Of a DNA stretch of 64,000 nucleotides, positions 15,947-23,817 are shown one piece after another. Made by a program: the position numbers and the translations under genes. Under the pieces are notes generated by a model that saw only the letters and a list, made by a program, of their open reading frames with translations, ran no database searches and was not told where the DNA came from. The stretch is from Veillonella intestinalis (lineage in GTDB: Bacteria; Bacillota; Negativicutes; Veillonellales; Veillonellaceae): contig NZ_CALPDB010000001.1 in assembly GCF_943193155.1 (NCBI RefSeq), positions 124,001-188,000 of the forward strand, in the 5' to 3' direction. The first letter of the stretch is position 1. Each line of letters begins with the position of its first letter.

Positions 15947-16477
15947 ATGGGAAAACAAATTTTAATCGTTGTAGATATGCAAAATGATTTCATTTCCGGC
16001 TCGTTAGGAACTCAAGAAGCGCAAGGTATTGTGTCGAAAGTTGCTGAAAAGATAGCAAATTTCAGCGGTGATATATATTTCACTATGGATACACATGATG
16101 AAAGCTATGAAACATCGCAAGAGGGCAAATCGTTGCCAATTGCTCATTGCCAAGAGGGAACTAAAGGTTGGCAGTTAGCGGAGCAGGTGCTTCAAGCAAC
16201 GGAAGTAGATTCTGAAAAAATATATTGCAAAGGCCAGTTTGGTTCGGTAGAATTGGCTGAAGATTTACAGTATCTGAATGAGGTAGAACCTATTGAGAGT
16301 ATAGAGTTAGTTGGGCTTTGCACAGACATTTGTGTAGTATCTAATGCGTTGTTATTGAAAGCCTTTTTACCAGAAGTGCCAATTACTGTGGATAGTTCAT
16401 GTTGTGCAGGTGTTACTCCGGAGAAGCATGAAGCTGCACTTGAAACTATGAAAAGTTGTCAAATACATGTAATTTAA
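15947..16477 (+). CDS. Isochorismatase-family cysteine hydrolase (nicotinamidase-like)
   Basis: This 176-aa protein belongs to the cysteine hydrolase superfamily. The expected triad is visible: Asp10 (VVDMQNDF), Lys95 and Cys129 (LCTDICV). The HxE-like metal pattern of nicotinamidases may be present in FTMDTHDESY. Substrate cannot be deduced; nicotinamidase-type deamidation is one possibility. An AGGAG site lies before the ATG. It sits between acr3 and arsC and runs almost directly into arsC (22 bp), so it is co-transcribed with an arsenic gene. Confidence 0.8.
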   Translation: MGKQILIVVDMQNDFISGSLGTQEAQGIVSKVAEKIANFSGDIYFTMDTHDESYETSQEGKSLPIAHCQEGTKGWQLAEQVLQATEVDSEKIYCKGQFGSVELAEDLQYLNEVEPIESIELVGLCTDICVVSNALLLKAFLPEVPITVDSSCCAGVTPEKHEAALETMKSCQIHVI

Positions 16478-16499
16478 TTTGAGAGGTCACAAGGTTACA

Positions 16500-16907
16500 A
16501 TGAAAATAAAAGTAGCTTTTTTATGTGTGCATAATTCTTGTCGCAGCCAAATTGCCGAAGCATTGGCTAAAAAGTACGGGGCACATATTTTAGAGGTATA
16601 TTCAGCAGGGACTGAACTTAAAGACCATATTAATGCTGATGCAGTTCGACTTATTAAAAAATTGTACAATATTGATATGGAAAAAACACAATGCCCTAAA
16701 TTAGTAAAAGATATTCCTGCTGTTGACTATGTTATTACAATGGGGTGCAATGTAGTTTGTCCTAGATTACCGTTTACACATGGCATTGAAGATTGGGGAT
16801 TGCCGGATCCAACTGGTAAAAGTGATAAAGAATTTGAGTTAGTCATATCTGAGATTGAACAAAAAGTTCGAGATTTCATTGCTAAAATTGAGGCTACCAG
16901 AGTATAA
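16500..16907 (+). CDS. arsC: Arsenate reductase, thioredoxin-coupled (low-MW phosphatase type)
   Basis: This 135-aa protein has the phosphatase loop CX5R as CVHNSCR (Cys9-Arg15) and the redox pair Cys83 and Cys87 in MGCNVVCPRLP, which fits the Staphylococcus pI258-type ArsC. It also retains the DPTGK loop. It reduces arsenate to arsenite for export by Acr3. The ATG at 16500 with AAGG just upstream is chosen over a TTG at 16479. Confidence 0.88.
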   Translation: MKIKVAFLCVHNSCRSQIAEALAKKYGAHILEVYSAGTELKDHINADAVRLIKKLYNIDMEKTQCPKLVKDIPAVDYVITMGCNVVCPRLPFTHGIEDWGLPDPTGKSDKEFELVISEIEQKVRDFIAKIEATRV

Positions 16908-16952
16908 ACTGTGTAATACTTAATTTATAATGGTCCTAAATCGTGCCTTTAC

Positions 16953-17013
16953 AATAGTCCTAATTCGTACTATAATGTATTTATGATTTTAGTACGAATT
17001 AGGACTATTTTGT
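16953..17013 (+). terminator. Terminator after arsC
   Basis: AATAGTCCTAATTCGTACT (16953-16971) pairs perfectly over 19 bp with its complement (16991-17009), followed by a short T-run. The arms contain the same TAGTCCTAATT core as the palindrome before marR. Confidence 0.75.
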
Positions 17014-17054
17014 TGTTTATAAGAGGCGTAATATAGCACCTTCCAAATGGGAAG

Positions 17055-17072
17055 TTAGTCCTAATTAGGATT
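17055..17072 (+). promoter_or_regulatory. Probable MarR operator
   Basis: TAGTCCTAATTAGGATTA contains the perfect 12-bp palindrome TCCTAATTAGGA (17059-17070) about 85 bp before the marR start. Size, symmetry and place fit an autoregulatory MarR-family site. Confidence 0.5.
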
Positions 17073-17154
17073 AGAGAAATTCTCTTAAAAAGTAATATAT
17101 ACCTTATTGTATTTTGAGCATTCAATATAGTGTAAAAGGAGTGAATTTGTAATT

Positions 17155-17625
17155 ATGGATCGTATATTGAAAGACCAAATTACGGCAATGGGTCGTTTTT
17201 TCGGAAAGACAGTAGAATTATATGCCGCTTGGGCAAAAACAAAGGGTCTTAGCTATAATAAATTAGCCGTTATTGCTACACTTTTTTATCACCCTTATGG
17301 TACGCAGAGCCAAGTTTGTAGCGATTGGGCTATTCCTAAACAAACAGTATCTACCATTTGTAAAGGGTTAGAACGAGAAGGTCTTATTTATTATATGCAC
17401 ATAAATAATGATAATCGGGAAAAGTGTATGGCTCTGACTAGAGAGGGGCAAGTTATATTTAGACCTATTATGAAAGAGTTACAAGCTATTGAAGCACATA
17501 CGTTGACGAGCCTAGGTGAGCAACAAACTGCAGAATTATTAAAGGAGATGAATAATTTTGTTCAAGCTTTTAAGGAAGGTCTTGAACAGGTTGAGTTGAA
17601 CCAAGAAATAGGAAATAGGAAATAA
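17155..17625 (+). CDS. MarR-family transcriptional regulator
   Basis: This 156-aa winged-helix protein of the MarR type has the HTH GTQSQVCSDWAIPKQTVSTICKGLEREGLI and the wing NDNREKCMALT. AAAGGAGTG lies 11 bases before the ATG. It is followed 68 bp later by an SMR efflux gene, its likely target together with its own promoter. The 3' end of the gene runs into a 7-bp tandem repeat that contains the stop codon, so the last residues (QEIGNRK) are repeat-encoded. The inducer is unknown. Confidence 0.87.
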   Translation: MDRILKDQITAMGRFFGKTVELYAAWAKTKGLSYNKLAVIATLFYHPYGTQSQVCSDWAIPKQTVSTICKGLEREGLIYYMHINNDNREKCMALTREGQVIFRPIMKELQAIEAHTLTSLGEQQTAELLKEMNNFVQAFKEGLEQVELNQEIGNRK

Positions 17626-17653
17626 GAAATAAGAAATAAAAAATAAAATATAA
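17605..17653 (+). repeat. 7-bp tandem repeat across the marR stop codon
   Basis: Seven units of a GAAATAA-like heptamer (GAAATAG twice, GAAATAA three times, then two degenerate copies) cover the last codons of marR, its stop (17623-17625) and the start of the gap to the SMR gene. The unit is not a multiple of three, so copy changes would shift the frame of the marR end. Confidence 0.85.
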
Positions 17654-17693
17654 AATTAACAATTATTCATAACATATTATATAGGAGGTTTTT

Positions 17694-18017
17694 ATGGTTG
17701 GTTATTTATTTTTAGGTGCGGCTATCGTACTAGAGATTTTTTCTACATCAATGCTTAAATTATCGGTGGGATTTACTAAATTAATACCATCACTTACCTT
17801 TGTAGTAGGGATGAGTTCTTCATTTTATATGTTATCTAAAGCACTTAACTTAATTCCCTTAAGTATTGCCTATGCTATTTGGTCTGGTGTTGGTACTGCG
17901 ATAACCGCTATTATTGGAGTTTATATTTGGAAAGAGGACGTATCTTTTACTGCCGTTATTGGTATTGCCTTAATCGTTATAGGGGTTATTTTATTAAATT
18001 TAAAAGGGACTCATTAA
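17694..18017 (+). CDS. Small multidrug resistance (SMR) family transporter
   Basis: This 107-aa protein has four transmembrane helices and the essential glutamate of the family (Glu14 in AAIVLEIFSTS). It contains the PLSIAYAIWSGVGTA motif of EmrE/SugE-type exporters. AGGAGG stands seven bases before the ATG. SMR proteins exchange protons for quaternary ammonium compounds, guanidinium or other cations; the subclass is not certain from sequence. The MarR-family gene just upstream probably controls it. Confidence 0.9.
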   Translation: MVGYLFLGAAIVLEIFSTSMLKLSVGFTKLIPSLTFVVGMSSSFYMLSKALNLIPLSIAYAIWSGVGTAITAIIGVYIWKEDVSFTAVIGIALIVIGVILLNLKGTH

Positions 18018-18051
18018 AAATAATAAAATTAATTATTGAAAATTTTGATTA

Positions 18052-18079
18052 AGAGAGACAGTATTTGTCTCTCTTTTTT
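18052..18079 (+). terminator. Terminator after the SMR gene
   Basis: AGAGAGACA (18052-18060) pairs with TGTCTCTCT (18066-18074), followed by a T-run. Confidence 0.85.
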
Positions 18080-18090
18080 GATTGAGAGTA

Positions 18091-18225
18091 TATCGAAAAT
18101 GGTAGTTTTTGATAATTATTTTCGATTTTATAAAAGTAGAAGAAAGTATTATATTAATTATATTTCTTAATAAAATAAATATAATTACACTATATTTATA
18201 GGGTTTGTGGTATTGATATCGAAAA
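18091..18225. repeat. TATCGAAAA motifs before nikA
   Basis: TATCGAAAA occurs at 18091-18099, inverted within 18118-18127 (ATTTTCGAT), and again at 18217-18225. The first two form a 9-bp inverted repeat. They lie in the 350-bp AT-rich region before nikA and could be regulator sites or a second terminator hairpin. Confidence 0.4.
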
Positions 18226-18280
18226 AATTAAAATTAAAAATAAGTTATTGCGTATAGTTAATTTATAGTACAAACTGTTA

Positions 18281-18310
18281 TTGACAATGGATGTAAATGT
18301 GAATTATTAT
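18281..18310 (+). promoter_or_regulatory. Candidate nikA promoter
   Basis: TTGACA (18281-18286) and TATTAT (18305-18310) are separated by 18 bp and lie about 65 bp before the nikA start. No clear NikR half-site pair (GTATGA...TCATAC) is visible. Confidence 0.55.
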
Positions 18311-18375
18311 CAAAATAAGTTGTCGTGATTTGTGACAGTAGTGTATTTTGAAGGAAAAAGTTGAGGAGTTGTACT

Positions 18376-19965
18376 ATGAGATTAAAACGACTTGTATGTG
18401 CCGCTTTATTAACAGCGAGTGCTTTTGGCATTTTAGGCTGTGCAGGAACGACGGGTGATCAAGCCTCCCAAGGTGCGAAGAGTGACCAGCTCACATTTGT
18501 TAATTTCCGTGATGTGCGTGACTTAAATCCCCATTTATATGCTGGTGAAATGTATGCCCAAGAAATGCTCTATGATACATTAGTAGAGATTACTGATAAG
18601 GGATATGCTCCCGCATTAGCAGAAAGCTGGACGATTAGCGAAGATGGTCAGACCTATACTTTTAAGATTCGACCTAATGTAAAATTCAGCGATGGTGAAG
18701 TTCTTGATGCACATGCAATTAAGGCAAATTTCGACGCTATTTTTGAAAATAAATCTCGTCATACTTGGCTAGAGTCGATGAGTCTTATAGATAAGTATGA
18801 AGCAACTGATGATTTGACTTTTGTAATTCACCTTACCAAACCATATTACCCATTATTAACAGAACTTGGTGTAACACGACCATTTGCTATGATTTCACCA
18901 AAAGCTATGAAAAATGGTAGCACTAAAGATGGTGTTAATAAATATATTGGTAGTGGCCCTTATAAATTAAAAGAAGTTGTTACTGATAAATATGCAATTT
19001 TTGAAGCCAATGAATTATATTGGGGTGAAAAGCCAAAAGTTAAGACCATTTTAGTTAAGGTAATCCCAGACAATCAAACACGTATTTTAGCGCTTGAAAA
19101 AGGGGAAGTGGACTTAATCTTTGGTAAAAACATGGTCGATGCTGATGGAATTCGGAAATTCAAAGACCAAAAAGGCTTTAGTGTAGCTTTATCTGACCCT
19201 ATGTCTACGCGTGAAATTGTTTTAAATACAACAAAAGCACATTTAAGTGATAAACTAGTTCGTCAAGCTTTACAGTATGCAACGAATAAAGAGGCTATTT
19301 CAGAAGGTGTATTCTATGGCATTGAAAAGCCTGCCGATACCTTATATGCTCCAACTGTGCCGTATGCAGATGTAGGGTTAAAACCATATGAATATAATGT
19401 TGATACAGCTAAATCTATGTTAACGTCTGCTGGTTATGTATTAGGAGCGGATGGAATTTTAACAAAAGATGGTAAGCCATTAGAACTGAACTTGTTATAT
19501 AACAGTGATAGTGTAACAGAAAAAGCTATTTCTGAATTTTTACAAGCAGAATACAAAAAAATTGGTATTATACTTCATATTAAAGGGGAAGAAGAACAGT
19601 CTTATCGAGATAATATGAAGTCAGGTAATTTTGATATGGTATTTAATATTTCTTGGGGTTTACCGTATGATCCACAATCTTCCTTGTCGGGGATGCGCAA
19701 ACCTGTATATGGAGATTATGCAGCGCAACAAGGATTGGCTGATAAAGTAGAAATAGATGATGCGATTACTAAGATTTTGACGTCTACTAATGAAGATGAG
19801 CGTCAAGATTTATATAAGTTTGTATTAACGCGCTTACACGAAGATGCTGTATATATTCCATTGACCTATGAAAATAATAAAGCAATCTATAATAATCGTG
19901 TAGAAGGATTACATTTTACCCCAACTTTATATGAAGTGCCATTTAAAGATGTAACCTTGAAATAG
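18376..19965 (+). CDS. nikA: Nickel-binding lipoprotein of an ABC importer (NikA-like)
   Basis: This 529-aa extracytoplasmic binding protein of the peptide/nickel family has lipobox ILGC (Cys22). It resembles E. coli NikA throughout: LNPHLY near the N-terminus, the RHTW and TRPF arginines, WGLPYDP, GMRKPVYGDYAAQQG and RLHEDAVYIPLTYE. The arginines and the W/Y pair that hold the nickel complex in E. coli are kept, but the position of its ligand His416 seems to be Tyr445. ATG 18376 follows GAGGAG; a TTG at 18361 is less likely. First gene of nikABCDE. Confidence 0.85.
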   Translation: MRLKRLVCAALLTASAFGILGCAGTTGDQASQGAKSDQLTFVNFRDVRDLNPHLYAGEMYAQEMLYDTLVEITDKGYAPALAESWTISEDGQTYTFKIRPNVKFSDGEVLDAHAIKANFDAIFENKSRHTWLESMSLIDKYEATDDLTFVIHLTKPYYPLLTELGVTRPFAMISPKAMKNGSTKDGVNKYIGSGPYKLKEVVTDKYAIFEANELYWGEKPKVKTILVKVIPDNQTRILALEKGEVDLIFGKNMVDADGIRKFKDQKGFSVALSDPMSTREIVLNTTKAHLSDKLVRQALQYATNKEAISEGVFYGIEKPADTLYAPTVPYADVGLKPYEYNVDTAKSMLTSAGYVLGADGILTKDGKPLELNLLYNSDSVTEKAISEFLQAEYKKIGIILHIKGEEEQSYRDNMKSGNFDMVFNISWGLPYDPQSSLSGMRKPVYGDYAAQQGLADKVEIDDAITKILTSTNEDERQDLYKFVLTRLHEDAVYIPLTYENNKAIYNNRVEGLHFTPTLYEVPFKDVTLK

Positions 19966-20014
19966 GATGTTTTGCAACAAGCTAGTTATAGTTACATAGC
20001 TAGTGGTAGTTATT

Positions 20015-20046
20015 GAGGCTGTTGTAGGAGTGACTACAATAGCCTC
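20015..20046 (+). other. Hairpin between nikA and nikB
   Basis: GAGGCTGTTGTAG (20015-20027) pairs with CTACAATAGCCTC (20034-20046) with one G-U pair. No T-run follows. Such hairpins often protect the binding-protein mRNA so that it is made in excess over the membrane subunits. Confidence 0.6.
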
Positions 20047-20070
20047 ATTCTGATTTAGGGAGGCATTGCC

Positions 20071-21015
20071 ATGAGGGCGTATATTATAAAACGTACATTG
20101 ACGGCTATTCCCTTGATGTTGGCCATTTCATTTGTATGTTTCGTATTCATTAATTTAATTCCATCAGATCCGGCTGAAGTAGCCTTACGTATTCGTCAGA
20201 CCCCTGTAGTAACGCCTGAAGCCATTGCACAAGTGCGTGCTGAACTTGGTCTTGACCAGCCATATTTGATTCGGTATTTTAATTGGTTGATTGCATGTTT
20301 GCAATTAGATTTTGGGGTTAGTTATATTAATCCAGCGCGTACAGTATTGGGAGAGTTTCAACGCTGCTTGCCAGCCACTTTAGTACTCGCCTTTACTTCG
20401 CTACTTTTTGTTGTAGGCTTAAGTTTACCTATCGGCTTTTTCTGTGCCGTATATAAAGGCGGTTGGTTTGATAAAATCATGCGTGGTTTAGTGTTTTTAA
20501 CAACTTCTATGCCGGCGTATTGGATAGGTTTATTGCTTATTTGGGTAATTAGTATTAAATTAGACTTATTGCCTACCAGTGGCAGTGAATCTTGGCAGCA
20601 CTTAATTTTGCCAGCTTTTACAGTATCTTTAACATATATTTCTACATATATTCGTTTAATTCGAAATAATATGCTCGAGAATATGAAAGAAGACTATGTA
20701 ACATATGCTACAGTGCGAGGTATTCGGCAGCGAACAATTTTGACAAAACATATTCTCAAAAACTCGCTACATACTTGCATTATTGCCATCGGTATGAGTA
20801 TCCCTCAGTTGATTGCTGGTACTATTGTAGTAGAAAATGTATTTGCTTGGCCTGGCCTGGGGCAACTTTGTATTAGCTCTATTTTTAATCGTGATTATCC
20901 AATTATTCAGACCTATGTATTGTTCGTGGGTTTCTTATTTGTTGTCTTTAACTTATTGTTTGACATTATTCAATACATTGTTGACCCTCGTCTTAGAGAG
21001 GAGCGTGCCCAATGA
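20071..21015 (+). CDS. nikB: Nickel ABC transporter permease NikB
   Basis: This 314-aa permease of the DppB/NikB family has an N-terminal helix, the LIPSDPAEVALR segment and the region from ATVRGIRQRTILTKHILKNSL that contacts the ATPase (EAA-like loop), with about six membrane helices. It overlaps nikC by four bases (ATGA). The set of binding protein, two permeases and two ATPases is the standard layout for nickel or peptide importers; nickel is chosen because of the NikA match. Confidence 0.87.
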   Translation: MRAYIIKRTLTAIPLMLAISFVCFVFINLIPSDPAEVALRIRQTPVVTPEAIAQVRAELGLDQPYLIRYFNWLIACLQLDFGVSYINPARTVLGEFQRCLPATLVLAFTSLLFVVGLSLPIGFFCAVYKGGWFDKIMRGLVFLTTSMPAYWIGLLLIWVISIKLDLLPTSGSESWQHLILPAFTVSLTYISTYIRLIRNNMLENMKEDYVTYATVRGIRQRTILTKHILKNSLHTCIIAIGMSIPQLIAGTIVVENVFAWPGLGQLCISSIFNRDYPIIQTYVLFVGFLFVVFNLLFDIIQYIVDPRLREERAQ

Positions 21016-21836
21016 TTCGTTTATTGTTAAAAAATAATATGGTAGTGGGTTTGAGCTCTTTTATTTTATTAATAGCTTTAGCAGGTATCTTTGCGCCTTG
21101 GATTGCTCCTTATGATCCTTATGAAAACAATATTCTCATGAAATTTGCTCCTTATAGTGCTGAGCACTGGTTTGGCACCGACCATTTGGGGCGGGATATT
21201 TTTTCACGGTTAATCTATGGCATTCGACCAACCCTATTTTTATCTTTACTTACTATGCTAGCTACGATTGGCTTAGGCGCTATTATGGGGCTATTATCTG
21301 GCTATTTTAGAGGCATTATTGATGAAATTATTATGCGCATTGTTGATATGATGCTTTCTTTTCCAAGCCAGATTATGATATTTGCGGTCATTGCTCTTTT
21401 AGGTGTGGATGTACAAAATATTATTATTGCCAATGTTCTAATTAAATGGGCTTGGTATGCGCGTATGATTCGGACTAATGTTATGAAATATAGAGATAAA
21501 AATTTTATCTTGTATTCTCGCTGCATTGGTAGTAGTGAGCGTTTTATAATGGTTCGTCATCTATTGCCAAGTATTAGTTCTGAAATGGCTGTATTAGCTA
21601 GTTTAGATGTAGGTTGGACAATTATTAATATTTCTACATTATCGTTCTTAGGTTTAGGCATTCAGGCCCCATTACCAGAGTGGGGGGCTATGCTTAATGA
21701 GGCAAAAAATGTATTAACAGTTAACCCGATTCAAATGTTGGTGCCTGGTGTTGCTATCGTAGTATTAGTTTCTGCTTTTAATTTATTAGGTGATGCGATA
21801 CGCGATGCTCTCGATCCAAAGGAGGTGCAGGAATGA
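21012..21836 (+). CDS. nikC: Nickel ABC transporter permease NikC
   Basis: This 274-aa permease of the DppC/NikC family begins with one membrane helix, then the HWFGTDHLGRDIFSRLIYG motif typical of the family. It has the C-terminal inner-membrane domain with STLSFLGLGIQAPLPEWGAMLNEA. It is translationally coupled to both neighbours through 4-bp overlaps. It forms the channel together with NikB. Confidence 0.88.
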   Translation: MIRLLLKNNMVVGLSSFILLIALAGIFAPWIAPYDPYENNILMKFAPYSAEHWFGTDHLGRDIFSRLIYGIRPTLFLSLLTMLATIGLGAIMGLLSGYFRGIIDEIIMRIVDMMLSFPSQIMIFAVIALLGVDVQNIIIANVLIKWAWYARMIRTNVMKYRDKNFILYSRCIGSSERFIMVRHLLPSISSEMAVLASLDVGWTIINISTLSFLGLGIQAPLPEWGAMLNEAKNVLTVNPIQMLVPGVAIVVLVSAFNLLGDAIRDALDPKEVQE

Positions 21837-22672
21837 CTATTTTAACAGTGAATAATTTATCTGTTGTCCATCAAAATCGAGAGCGGTCTAAGCAAATTTT
21901 GGAGAATGTTTCCTTTTCTCTAAAAGCAGGAGCTTGTCTTGGCATATTAGGTGAGTCGGGCAGCGGTAAAAGTATGACCGCTAAAGCTATTTTGGGAATT
22001 TTAAGTCGTGATTTTAAAATTACTGGTGAAGCTCTTTATAAAAAGAAGAACTTGTTAACTATGTCCACCTTGGAATTAAGATCCTTACGGGGACTTGATA
22101 TTGGCATGATTATGCAAAATCCTATGACATGCTTTGACCCTTTATATAAAATTGGTAATCAAATTTTTGAGACCTTTGAAGCACATGATTTGTTTCCAAG
22201 AGGCGAATGGCAGGCTAAGGCAGTAGAGATTCTACAAAAAATGCACATTCGTGAGCCAGAAGATACTCTTAATAAGTTTCCTCACCAATTGAGTGGTGGT
22301 ATGCTACAGCGCATTATGATTGGTGTGGCTATGGCAATGAAACCAGATATACTAATTTGTGACGAGCCTACGACTGCTATTGATAGTATTACACAGTATG
22401 AAATCATTAAGGAATTTAAACGAATTAAAGACTCTAAAGAAGTAGCTATGATTTTTATTACTCATGACATTAGTGTAATCTCTCATTTAGCTGATGAAAT
22501 TATGGTACTTAATCAGGGGCAAGTAGCTGATTATGGAACGTTCAAGGACATCATGGCAAACCCTAAAGATGCATATACAAAGATGCTGATTGAACAAAAA
22601 CTGGCAGTTGCTAATCGTTATAGTCAGTTATTACATAAGCCGGTAGTAGCTGAAGGAGGGGCCTCATGTTAG
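21833..22672 (+). CDS. nikD: Nickel ABC transporter ATPase NikD
   Basis: This 279-aa ATPase of the Opp/Nik type has Walker A GESGSGKS (near residue 41), the signature LSGGMLQR, Walker B ILICDEPTTAID and H-loop FITHD. Oligopeptide/nickel ATPases usually act as a NikD-NikE pair, and the partner gene overlaps by seven bases. The C-terminal region carries no motif I recognise. Confidence 0.87.
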   Translation: MTILTVNNLSVVHQNRERSKQILENVSFSLKAGACLGILGESGSGKSMTAKAILGILSRDFKITGEALYKKKNLLTMSTLELRSLRGLDIGMIMQNPMTCFDPLYKIGNQIFETFEAHDLFPRGEWQAKAVEILQKMHIREPEDTLNKFPHQLSGGMLQRIMIGVAMAMKPDILICDEPTTAIDSITQYEIIKEFKRIKDSKEVAMIFITHDISVISHLADEIMVLNQGQVADYGTFKDIMANPKDAYTKMLIEQKLAVANRYSQLLHKPVVAEGGASC

Positions 22673-23442
22673 TAGTAGATAATGTGGTGGTGCGATTTCC
22701 GAAACCTCACAGTAAATTGATTTTTAAAAAAGAATACCAAACGATATTACATGGCGTTACTTTTTCTGTTAAAAAAGGTGAATGTTTAGGTATTCTTGGT
22801 GAATCTGGTAGTGGTAAGAGTACGATTGGCAAGGCTATTTGTGGGCTTTTAGAGCCTTATGAAGGTAATATCACATTAGGCGGCACTACTCTATATGGTA
22901 AAGATAAAGTTTCCCCAGGCTTTTTGTCGGTAGTCTTTCAAGATTACACCACATCAGTGAATAGTCGCTTTACGATTCGTGACATTATTAAAGAATCTTT
23001 AATTGTATTGCAACGGCGCACGCAAACTAAGTTGGATTTCGAAAAAGAAATTATTGAATTATTAGAATTGGTGGGTTTATCGGTTGATTTTATTGATCGA
23101 TATCCGCATCAGTTGTCAGGCGGGCAATTACAGCGGGTGTGCATAGCAAGAGCTATTGCGGTAAAACCGGAGATTGTTTTATTTGACGAAGCTATTAGCT
23201 CTTTAGATGCGCACACACAAGTGCAAATTATGGATTTGCTGATGAAAGTTAAGTCAATATATAATTTTACCTATATATTTATTACCCATGATTTGCCATC
23301 AGTAACCTATATGTGTGATCGTGTATTATTTCTTTATAAGGGGCGTGTGGAAGAAGTTGTATCAGTAGATGATATTAGTAGGGTACAAAGTGAGTATGCT
23401 CAAAAATTATTGCATTCAATTTTAGATATTAAAGTAGAGTGA
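22666..23442 (+). CDS. nikE: Nickel ABC transporter ATPase NikE
   Basis: This 258-aa ATPase has Walker A GESGSGKST, signature LSGGQLQR, Walker B IVLFDEAISSLD and H-loop FITHD. The Walker B glutamate is followed by Ala rather than Pro, a variation seen in NikE-type proteins. It ends the operon, followed by a terminator at 23484-23520. The ATP hydrolysed here drives metal import by NikB and NikC. Confidence 0.87.
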   Translation: MLVVDNVVVRFPKPHSKLIFKKEYQTILHGVTFSVKKGECLGILGESGSGKSTIGKAICGLLEPYEGNITLGGTTLYGKDKVSPGFLSVVFQDYTTSVNSRFTIRDIIKESLIVLQRRTQTKLDFEKEIIELLELVGLSVDFIDRYPHQLSGGQLQRVCIARAIAVKPEIVLFDEAISSLDAHTQVQIMDLLMKVKSIYNFTYIFITHDLPSVTYMCDRVLFLYKGRVEEVVSVDDISRVQSEYAQKLLHSILDIKVE

Positions 23443-23483
23443 TACGGAACATATTTTATAAATTTAAATGAGAATATATATCA

Positions 23484-23520
23484 AAAATAGAGTAGCTTAT
23501 TAAGAGTTGCTCTATTTTCT
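23484..23520 (+). terminator. Terminator after nikE
   Basis: AAAATAGAGTAGC (23484-23496) pairs with GTTGCTCTATTTT (23506-23518) with two G-U pairs. Confidence 0.7.
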
Positions 23521-23621
23521 TCATTAGTGTTTCATTTTATATTAATGTGAGGGGAATATAGTAAACATAAGGAAAAGATAGAAGGTGGAATAAAAAAAGG
23601 TAATGATTTTAAATGATAAAC

Positions 23622-23664
23622 AGTCTCAAATTATCAATTAGTTTTAAAATTGAAAATTGAGACT
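23622..23664. repeat. Nested inverted repeat before the ferritin gene
   Basis: AGTCTCAA (23622-23629) and TTGAGACT (23657-23664) enclose a second pair, TCAATT and AATTGA. The remaining gap between nikE and the ferritin gene (about 375 bp) is AT-rich with no certain promoter; this is its only clear structure. Confidence 0.55.
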
Positions 23665-23817
23665 AGATTTATAATTATCGATGTGATATAATTAAATTGT
23701 AAGCGATAATAAGTACTTATAAAGAATCAATTAAAGTTAGTAGTATTATTTATAGCTTATTTAATTAAGTTTCCAAATTAAAATTTATTATATAGGAAAG
23801 GTTTTAGGTGACATTTT

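Noticed and set aside
18376-23442. Oligopeptide (Opp/Dpp) rather than nickel importer
   Set aside because: Binding-protein motifs follow E. coli NikA along the whole chain; Opp proteins would differ in the RHxW, WGxPYDP and RLHxEAVYxP regions. A different metal or chelate remains possible.
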